Made by a program: the position numbers and the translations under genes. Source: Rhynchopus sp. YZ270_cl-10 (taxonomy: Eukaryota > Euglenozoa > Diplonemea > Diplonemida > Diplonemidae). From it: 64,000 nt of DNA. Positions 56,659 through 64,000 of this stretch are shown in pieces. The number at the start of each line of letters is the position of its first letter. Positions within the stretch are counted from its first letter, which is position 1. Below the pieces are notes generated by a model. It worked only from the letters and a program-made list of their open reading frames with translations. It was not told the DNA's origin and ran no database searches. The DNA is taken from the NCBI GenBank assembly GCA_964035575.1, contig OZ037846.1:1639501-1703500 (forward strand). Reading direction: 5' to 3'.

Positions 56659-57194
56659 ACCCATAGCACCCCGAACCATACATCAGTCGCTGTCACGAAA
56701 TGTGTCAAACTTGGCGGCCCACCCAGGGTTCTACTACTGGGGGGGCGGGCGAAGAGAAGACCACCTTTATTTGGGTCGTTTTCATCTAATATATTTTAGA
56801 ATACAAGACCCCCGGGTCTTTGTATTCAACTTGCCATAAATTTCGGCTAAAAATTATATTTTTTTTACGCTGCAGACCAAGCTTTTTCCGAGATCGTGAT
56901 CATGACCTGGTTTTCAGGAATTTGGGCGGAAAAAGTGACATCCGCGACACAGGAGAGATCATCATTGTGTTCATCAGCGGTTGTGTAAAAGCATCTTGAA
57001 GAGTGGAGTCTATCATCGGGTGTCTACACCAATACAATTTTTTGCGGTTGTGAACCGCCCTCGTTCTCTTACGGTACGGGCAGGTCATTAGGTTTCCTTT
57101 TTACATCTGCTGTTGTAGGCCGCAGGGTACTTGCGCTTTCATTCGGATGGCTGGCATCGTACGTGGGTCAGTCGGAGGTGACTGCATCAACAAC
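56659..57194. other. 3' flank of the decayed gene
   Basis: 57078-57195 matches 42700-42830, the flank of surface gene 3. The first 400 bases are unassigned, with a G run (56740-56745) and a family-like GGGTGTCTACA box near 57020. No gene was recognised. Confidence 0.5.
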
Positions 57195-58085
57195 CAGGGT
57201 TGCCCCTTGTTCTCGGAAAAAACAGCAAAATTCTGGATTTATGTTCCCGTTTTTTTCCTTTTTTTGGGTGGGGTTTTTTGCCCTTTTTCGGGCTTTCCGA
57301 GCTCTACCCTCACTGTAGTGGGGTCATTTCGAGAAAATGGACAAGTTCTTGATTGATACAAATTTTGGTTACGACCACTAGTGCGTTGCTCACAATGCTA
57401 AATGAGTGTCAGAACTGTGATTCTGGGCCCACTTTAACCGCCCCTCGAAATTCAAAAAGGGGTCCCAAACCCGGGCGCGCTACATGCGCGCAGAACTTTT
57501 TGCAGCTTTGGTCTAGTTGCATTTTGGCTGCAAAATGCAAGGGGATCCCCAAAGACGTTGGGAATATTATTTGGATGGGGCAGTGATTTTGTACCTGCAC
57601 ATACGCTCCCTCGTGGTAACCGTGTGCATGCCAATGAAGTGCTCTCTGGGGTTCGATAACCCGTGGAACCAGTGCTTCCGCCGATGAATGGTGAGGCGTT
57701 TGCACTTCTTTTTTTGCGGAGCTTAAGATTCAAAAATAATATAAATGGCGCCGCAGGCAAAAAAGTTTGGGTACGGTGTAAAAATTTAGTTTCCAACGAA
57801 CCCTTTTTTGCAGAGCAAAAAATGAAAAATGGCGCTGCAGGCAAAAAAAATTGGGGATACAGCCCTGGATGGTGCAGGATTTTGGTGTCAATTTTTTTTT
57901 CTTGCCCCCTGAAAACTCTTGCTTTTGAGAGTTTCGACCATTTCACCACACTGGTGGTGTGTCACCTACAGTGAAACCCACCAGAAACCACAAGAAAGCC
58001 CCCCAAGGAAAAAAGGAAAAAAAAAAAGGAAAAAAAAACTAAAATCCAGAATTTCATGTTCTCGGTCCCACTTAGGAACTTCCCT
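57195..58085. repeat. inverted duplicate of 43988-44830
   Basis: Reverse-complement copy of the block downstream of surface gene 3. It contains the dispersed motif with GTAGTGGGGTCATTTCGAGA and family-N fragments (GGCGCCGCAGGC at 57747, GGCGCTGCAGGC at 57830). The segment around 57735-57830 is longer than in the other copy. Confidence 0.7.
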
Positions 58086-58280
58086 GTCAACAACTACAGT
58101 ATTTTTTTTTCCTTTCTTCTCTTGGGAAGGGCCCATATTTTTCAGTTGGGCCACCGTCGGCGCAGACAAGAGGACGCTGGACAATAGTCACTGACAAGTA
58201 AATAATAGTAAAATACAAGCCACCCCCACCCTCTTGTTTCCCTGCCACAGTGTCAGTGCTTTGCTTAGTGCACTGCAACC

Positions 58281-58307
58281 ACCCCCCTTTCACTTCACCC
58301 TTCGCAG
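58281..58307 (+). promoter_or_regulatory. putative splice or trans-splice acceptor, surface gene 5
   Basis: A C/T-rich tract ending in TTCACCCTTCGCAG, AG at 58306-58307, 13 bases before the chosen start codon. It has the same layout as surface gene 3. Confidence 0.45.
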
Positions 58308-58320
58308 GCAGGGCCAGGAC

Positions 58321-61300
58321 ATGGTATGGGTGTTGTGGCTGGTGCTGCTGTGCGGGCCTGCGAGGGTGGCGGCACAGGAGACAGATGCACGCGAACGGGA
58401 GGCTGACGCGCTTGGGATGGTCACGTTAGTTAAGTTGACGAGCGGAGCATCAGCAAATAGGTACAAACTGTGGGCACGCACATACTCGGGCAGTACGTGT
58501 GAGATAAAGGAGATATCCTCGCCGGGTGCAGGAACTCACGCAGCGGCAAAGGTATGCGGGTTCGACTCAGACAATGTGGAGTGCATCTACACGACGTGCT
58601 CGTCCTTTGCAGGTGCAGACGCGTGGGACATTAGCCAGGTACAGTTCCGCAATTCCATATGGATCAATTGGAAGACCTCAGCAGGGCTCGACGCATGCAC
58701 ACTTGGACAGACCGCAGCAGAGACCTGTGAATGGTGCAGAACGACACCTGCACCACCAACACCAGCACCCCCAACACCAGCTCCACCGACACCTGCACCC
58801 CCAACACCAGCTCCACCAACACCTGCACCACCGACACCTGCACCACCAACACCCGCACCTCCAACACCAGCTCCACCGACACCTGCACCGCCAACACCTG
58901 CACCACTGACACCTGCACCACCAACACCCGCACCTCCAACACCAGCTCCACCAACACCTGCACCACCGACACCTGCACCACCAACACCCGCACCTCCAAC
59001 ACCAGCTCCACCAACACCTGCACCACCGACACCTGCACCACCAACACCCGCACCTCCAACACCAGCTCCACCGACACCTGCACCGCCAACACCTGCACCA
59101 CCGACACCAGCTCCACCGACACCTGCACCTCCAACACCTGCACCACCAACACCCGCACCTCCAACACCAGCTCCACCGACACGTGCACCGCCAACACCAG
59201 CTCCACCAACACCTGCACCACTGACACCTGCACCACCGACACCAGCTCCACCGACACCTGCACCTCCAACACCTGCACCACCAACACCCGCACCGCCAAC
59301 ACCAGCTCCACCAACACCTGCACCACTGACACCAGCTCCACCGACACCTGCACCTCCGACACCAGCTCCACCGACACCTGCACCCCCAACACCCGCACCT
59401 CCAACACCAGCTCCACCGACACCTGCACCACCGACACCAGCTCCACCGACACCTGCACCAGTAACACCAGCTCCACCAACACCTGCACCACTGACACCAG
59501 CTCCACCGACACCTGCACCTCCGACACCTGCACCCCCAACACCCGCACCTCCAACACCAGCTCCACCGACACCTGCACCGCCAACACCAGCTCCACCAAC
59601 ACCTGCACCACCGACACCAGCTCCACCGACACCAGCACCTTTGTCACCAGCACCCCCAACACCTGCACCACCGACACCAGCACCTTTGTCACCAGCTCCA
59701 CCAACACCTGCACCACCGACACCAGCTCCACCGACACCTGCACCTTTGTCACCAGCACCCCCAACACCTGCACCACCGACACCTGCACCCCCAACAGCAG
59801 CACCGCCAACACCTGCACCAGTGACACCAGCTCCACCGACACCTGCACCTGCAACACCAGCACCTTTGTCACCAGCACCCCCAACACCAGCACCACCAAC
59901 ACCCGCACCTCCGACACGAGCACCTTTGTCACCAGCACCCCCAACACCTGCACCACTGACACCTGCACCTCCGACACCAGCTCCACCGACACCTGCACCG
60001 CTGACACCTGCACCTTTGTCACCATCGCCACCAACACCCGCACCAGTAACACCACCAACGCCAGCACCTTTGTCACCATTGACACAGACACCGCCTACAC
60101 CAGCTCCATTATCCTCATCCCCGCCAACACCGTCACCACTGACATCAGCAGCACTAACCCCGTCACCTTTGACAACCACGACACCGCCAAGTTCTCGTTT
60201 CACAACACCGGCACCGTCACCACCGCCGTCCACACCGTTCCTAACCGCTGCACCACGTGTTCGCGTCTCGCTGCCGCCCTCTGCACCTTGGACACGTGCA
60301 CCAGGTAGGACGCTGTCGCCGTCACTTCCTGCGCATGCAAGCGACACACCCGCCCTGGCTGCAGCTGAGACCGACACAAACGAGACTACACGAAGTGCGG
60401 GACTGAGTGATGCGATCGACAGCGCTGGCGCCGCCGCACTCCTGAGTGCGAGCGCAGCAGGCCTTGCAGGCAGCCTGCTGGTGACGACGCAGGAGTGCAA
60501 GATCTACGGCGACCGCAGCCACTACCCGCTTGCGCTGCACCCCACACAGATCAGCGTTGCAGGGTCCGAGGCGGCGGGGATGGTTGTCGGGAACCTGGGC
60601 ATCTTCTTTGCCTTCGTCGTACTGCACATTGCTGTCCTCCACGCTGTGCGCTTGGGGCAGCTCTGCGTGTGGAAGACGTTCTTCCCCGACCGCACGAAGC
60701 CCTTTGTACGCGACGTGCAAGGCTTTGTGCGCTTCCCTGGCGCACCTGCACTGCTCTTCTACGTCCTCTATCAAGGCACCTCCGTTGGTGCCTTGCAGCT
60801 GCTCTATGGTGGCGAGACTCGCCCGTTGTGGCTGCTTGGCCTTGCTGCCACGTTGCTGTGTATCGGCATCCCTTGCCTGATATGCTATCAAATGGTGACA
60901 GCACGGATACGTGCTGTTGTTGTGGTGGACACACAGACAGCCTCGCTGGGGTACTGCCAGAGGAAGGCCACGCACTTCATAGTAGGGCACAGCGAGTGGG
61001 TGTCGCAGTCGAAGCGCGAAACACACTGGACGCTGCGCTACTCGGCCGTGATCCGCCCCTACCGCCTTGGCTGCCTCTGGTACCACTTCCTGCAGTACGC
61101 ATCGATGTTCACGATCTCCTCCATCCAGGCCTTCACCCCCGTCACCTACACCGCCTGCGGGCACATCAAACTCGCGTCCTTCTGCGTCATCTTCATTATG
61201 CTTGGGGTTGTCTTGACCGCTAAGCCTTATGCACGCCCACGCGACCTTTTCGTCGACTTCTTTGTGTACACCACACAGTGCGTGGCGCTGATCTTCATGG

Positions 61301-62166
61301 CTGTGGGGTACTACAGGGAGAAGCCGCAGGATTTACTGTTCCAGGGTGCAACTGTACTGCTCCTCTTCAGCCTGGGATGTCTGATGCTGAAGGTGGCCTT
61401 GAGCCTTGTCTGCGAGGTGCTCGTGGTGTTGACGTGCAGACGCCACCGTTTGCAGCAGGAGTACCTCCGCAGCACCAAGGAGTACCCACACGACACAGAG
61501 CTGCCTGCTCCCTCGGAGGCCTCAGAGAGTGGGGTGGAGGAGGACAGCAACTCCGACGTTGGCTGTGACCTGTCTGGGTACAACTCGGCGTCGACGTTCT
61601 CTGGCGATGACGTGCTGCACCCTCTGCAGGCAGAGGGTGCAGAGGCTCTGCAGACCAGGGGTAGGGGCTTGAAAAGTAGGTACAAAAAACTGCGTTCGAC
61701 AGCGTCTGGGCTGCTGAAGGGAAGGGCGTACACCTCACAGCGTGCGTTCGATCCGTTGCTTCTGAATGCTGTGAACAGCAGCAGACCTGCGACGCCTCTG
61801 AGCCCTCTGCTCTCTGAGGTGTCCGATCTGTCTGAGTCCTTCGAGATGCGAACCCAGCTTGCGACCTCACCATCGCCCACACCACTGCCGTTTGGCGCAA
61901 CGTACTCTTCTCGGCCAAGCCTCGCGCAACGTACACGTAGTCATTCAGGCGTGCTCGCCACGCCCACCTCCTCAGCGGTGACGATGTGCACCGCGCCTTC
62001 CTCAATAGCCCGCGGCAGGCGTGGGTCGCTCTGCCACTCTGCGGGTCTGTCGCAGACGTACAGCGGGTTGAGGAGCGACAGGGGAGGGGGAGGAGGAGGA
62101 GGGAGCGGTGGCGCGTCCCCGATCCCGCCAAGACGGAGGTCCGCTGTGTCAGGGGTGGCGACCTGA
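58321..62166 (+). CDS. Cys-ectodomain, stalk and multipass surface protein 5
   Basis: Encodes 1281 residues. Start chosen at [19 protein letters not shown], a signal peptide right after the acceptor; the frame is open up to 58234. Residues 20-140 are a small ectodomain with about seven Cys, related to that of surface gene 3, ending in ETCEWC. Residues 141 to about 661 form the longest and most regular TPAPP stalk. The juxtamembrane [18 protein letters not shown] near 724 matches the WD40 genes 2 and 4. After it the first helices diverge ([15 protein letters not shown]), but helices 4-7 again match. The tail (about 1045-1281) has Ser/Thr-rich and basic segments and a poly-Gly run near its end. 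It is probably a surface receptor or adhesin; neither ligand nor partner can be read from the sequence. Confidence 0.85.
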   Translation: MVWVLWLVLLCGPARVAAQETDAREREADALGMVTLVKLTSGASANRYKLWARTYSGSTCEIKEISSPGAGTHAAAKVCGFDSDNVECIYTTCSSFAGADAWDISQVQFRNSIWINWKTSAGLDACTLGQTAAETCEWCRTTPAPPTPAPPTPAPPTPAPPTPAPPTPAPPTPAPPTPAPPTPAPPTPAPPTPAPLTPAPPTPAPPTPAPPTPAPPTPAPPTPAPPTPAPPTPAPPTPAPPTPAPPTPAPPTPAPPTPAPPTPAPPTPAPPTPAPPTPAPPTPAPPTRAPPTPAPPTPAPLTPAPPTPAPPTPAPPTPAPPTPAPPTPAPPTPAPLTPAPPTPAPPTPAPPTPAPPTPAPPTPAPPTPAPPTPAPPTPAPVTPAPPTPAPLTPAPPTPAPPTPAPPTPAPPTPAPPTPAPPTPAPPTPAPPTPAPPTPAPLSPAPPTPAPPTPAPLSPAPPTPAPPTPAPPTPAPLSPAPPTPAPPTPAPPTAAPPTPAPVTPAPPTPAPATPAPLSPAPPTPAPPTPAPPTRAPLSPAPPTPAPLTPAPPTPAPPTPAPLTPAPLSPSPPTPAPVTPPTPAPLSPLTQTPPTPAPLSSSPPTPSPLTSAALTPSPLTTTTPPSSRFTTPAPSPPPSTPFLTAAPRVRVSLPPSAPWTRAPGRTLSPSLPAHASDTPALAAAETDTNETTRSAGLSDAIDSAGAAALLSASAAGLAGSLLVTTQECKIYGDRSHYPLALHPTQISVAGSEAAGMVVGNLGIFFAFVVLHIAVLHAVRLGQLCVWKTFFPDRTKPFVRDVQGFVRFPGAPALLFYVLYQGTSVGALQLLYGGETRPLWLLGLAATLLCIGIPCLICYQMVTARIRAVVVVDTQTASLGYCQRKATHFIVGHSEWVSQSKRETHWTLRYSAVIRPYRLGCLWYHFLQYASMFTISSIQAFTPVTYTACGHIKLASFCVIFIMLGVVLTAKPYARPRDLFVDFFVYTTQCVALIFMAVGYYREKPQDLLFQGATVLLLFSLGCLMLKVALSLVCEVLVVLTCRRHRLQQEYLRSTKEYPHDTELPAPSEASESGVEEDSNSDVGCDLSGYNSASTFSGDDVLHPLQAEGAEALQTRGRGLKSRYKKLRSTASGLLKGRAYTSQRAFDPLLLNAVNSSRPATPLSPLLSEVSDLSESFEMRTQLATSPSPTPLPFGATYSSRPSLAQRTRSHSGVLATPTSSAVTMCTAPSSIARGRRGSLCHSAGLSQTYSGLRSDRGGGGGGGSGGASPIPPRRRSAVSGVAT
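58741..60300 (+). repeat. TPAPP-coding minisatellite, gene 5 stalk
   Basis: About 1.5 kb of units encoding Thr-Pro-Ala-Pro-Pro, nearly pure up to about 59630, then with LSPAP variants. Minus-strand and shifted frames (Gly-Ala-Gly-Val or Thr-Cys-Thr repeats) are open through it and are artefacts. Confidence 0.9.
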
Positions 62167-62548
62167 GAAGGGTGGGGGTGGGAAGATAGTAGGAAGCCGG
62201 AGGGGAGGGTCAAAGTGAATACTTTTTTTTTTGGGGGGGGGATAGTCAGGGATTTATATACGATTTTTTTCCTTACCAAAAGTGCAAAAAAAGTGAGGTT
62301 GCTATTCCTGAGGGGGCTGCAGGCACGGAGGGGCTTTTTTGAAGAAATGGACTTCAGATTGAAGTATCATCATTGTACTAGCCCAGGGGGCTTCACTGGC
62401 TAGGGCTCCAGCAGGTCCCACATGCACTATGCCTGACTCCAGCACGCAAGGTAGCATTCACAGCACCTTTCACCCCTTCAGGAGGAGTGCACAAAAGGGC
62501 ACCCGGATGCAATTTTTCACCCATATCAGGACTCATGACTCAATTTTT
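62167..62548. other. 3' flank of surface gene 5
   Basis: T-rich and G-rich stretches (62221-62241) followed by unassigned sequence. No gene was recognised. Confidence 0.5.
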
Positions 62549-63764
62549 TTTGCGAAGGGAAGCCTCTTTTTTACTTTCAACGGATGTCATCCGGGGGGGG
62601 AGGGGGGGGGTCTCCGGGGGGGTGAGCGGACAAGTTTGGTAATTTGGCAACGGGGGGGTCTAGTACAAAACCGTGGTCACATGGATTTTATGAATTTTCT
62701 TCAAAAATTTTTTTTTCGAATTTTATTTATTTGGAAAGATCGGTTACGAAAACGTTCAATTCCGGGGTCGCACGATTTTTTTTATGCCTCTGTGGATGGT
62801 TAGGTGATTTTTGGCTGTGGTACCCCCTTTGGGAACGTTTCTACGCAGGTTTCTTAAGTTTCTACGCAGGTTTTCTTAAATTCCTTAAGAAAACCTCCTC
62901 TTTGGGTCGCAGCACAGTGGCGTCTCTAAGTTGGATTTCTTTTAAGAAGGTTTTCGATTTTTTTCCTTTGGATTTATTTTTTACGAATCTTTCAATTCCG
63001 ACCATTTTTTTTATTCAGGAACACACTCCACGGTACGCAACTTTTGGTGGAGCCGACCCCCCTTTATGCACTGAAATCCCTATACGTTACTGTATAAAGA
63101 CCCATGGAGCCTTTAAATTGACTTCACTGTACTGTGTACTGTGTACTGTGTACTGTGTACTGTGTACTGTGTACTGTGTACTGTGTACTGTGTACTGTGT
63201 ACTGTGTACTGTGTACTGTGTACTGTGTACTGTGTACTGTGTACTGTGTACTGTGTACTGTGTACTGTGTACTGTGTACTGTGTACTGTGTACTGTGTAC
63301 TGTGTACTGTGTACTGTGTACTGTGTACTGTGTACTGTGTACTGTGTACTGTGTACTGTGTACTGTGTACTGTGTACTGTGTACTGTGTACTGTGTACTG
63401 TGTACTGTGTACTGTGTACTGTGTACTGTGTACTGTGTACTGTGTACTGTGTACTGTGTACTGTGTACTGTGTACTGTGTACTGTGTACTGTGTACTGTG
63501 TACTGTGTACTGTGTACTGGAGCTTTAAATTAACTTCTACTCCACTAAAGTGGTCGATTTTTTTTGTGGTGAAAAGCGGGGAGCTCGGAAATCCACTTCC
63601 GCTGGTTTTCGAATTTTTTTACGTCTGTCCAAAAGCCGAAAACTTCAGGTTGCCAAATTTACAATCTTCTCCGGGGGGGGAGGGGGGGGGGACCCGGGGG
63701 GGGGTTTCTCAAAATCGGACGGATGACATCCGTTGAAAGTAAAAAAGAGGCTTCCCGAAGCAAA
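62549..63764. mobile_element. composite inverted-repeat element E
   Basis: An outer inverted pair of about 45 bases (AAGGGAAGCCTCTTTTTTAC at 62555; its complement ends at about 63757) encloses the segment. Inside each arm is a G-rich block of two runs of eight and nine or more G separated by A (62591-62627 and 63671-63704), present as direct copies. Inside those is a second, shorter inverted pair (AATTTGGCAAC and GTTGCCAAATT). The core is a family-G block (compare 29345-30269) interrupted by a heptamer array. It looks like several insertions into a G-rich target. Confidence 0.55.
63127..63519. repeat. (CTGTGTA)n heptamer array 3
   Basis: About 56 units within a family-G block. The host sequence on the left (TGGAGCCTTTAAATTGACTT, from about 63105) is repeated on the right of the array (TGGAGCTTTAAATTAACTT, from about 63518). 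The uninterrupted homologue at about 29854-29880 has it once. Confidence 0.95.
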
Positions 63765-64000
63765 AAAAAAATAATATAATATGGCGCCGCAGGCGAAAAA
63801 AAATTGGGGTACGGTGTAAAAATCTAGCCTTTTACACCACAGAGTCACTCAACGAACCCTTTTTTGCGGAGCAAAAAAGGAAAAATGGCGCCGCAGGCAA
63901 AAAAAATTTGGGTACAGCCTGTATGGTACGGGATTTCATGGTGCGGTCAGCAACCCAGTTCCCCAAAAAATGCAAAAAACTTTTTTCCCAAATCTGCAAA
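63765..64000. repeat. family-N fragments, reverse orientation
   Basis: Two GGCGCCGCAGGC boxes (63783, 63887), the GGTGTAAAAATCTAG hairpin and TTTTTTGCGGAGCAAAAAA identify truncated family-N sequence. The last bases (GGTCAGCAACCCAGTT) resemble the block at 38625-38645. Confidence 0.6.

Overview
The window looks like a repeat-rich stretch of a eukaryotic nuclear genome, probably a free-living flagellate protist. A euglenozoan (diplonemid or kinetoplastid-like) is my leading guess, at roughly 0.4 confidence. The reasons are: long intronless genes; all seven confident genes on one strand; pyrimidine-rich tracts ending in AG shortly before the chosen start codons, which resemble trans-splice acceptors; and a multi-pass membrane module that recalls, from memory only, large surface proteins of free-living kinetoplastids. 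I see no rRNA, tRNA, CRISPR array or bacterial operon.

Two gene families carry the coding content. (1) Two tandem ankyrin-repeat genes (11075-12742, 13822-15786) share 5' flank, N-terminus and C-terminus, and differ in length by 99 codons, one three-ankyrin superunit. (2) Five surface-receptor-like genes (17084-20059, 22109-25684, 39111-42590, 46495-50187, 58321-62166) encode a signal peptide, an ectodomain, a long Thr-Pro-Ala-Pro-Pro stalk, a conserved membrane module of about seven helices, and usually a Ser-rich cytoplasmic tail. The ectodomain is a seven-repeat WD40 propeller in three genes and a small Cys-containing domain in two. The first WD40 gene is truncated, and a decayed single-helix relative lies at 55909-56658.

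The rest is mostly mobile and repetitive DNA. Positions 521-10109 hold elements with terminal inverted repeats packed almost end to end and separated by runs of G. The same arrangement recurs at 28118-29344 and 31131-32554. Other elements have conventional target duplications: one of about 9-10 bp with a nested 1.5-kb insertion (33375-34011, 35767-37909) and two TA-flanked elements (51305-51806, 54834-55532). Four heptamer (CTGTGTA)n arrays, an octamer array and a 55-unit TTTTG array interrupt otherwise homologous sequence.

About 6.6 kb around the second WD40 gene (20985-27562) is duplicated around the fourth receptor gene (45005-53215), explaining much of the symmetry of the window. The surface genes look like a recombining multigene family in which ectodomains and membrane modules have been re-paired, with the repetitive stalk as the likely crossover region. 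Identifications rest on reading alone; no database search was run.
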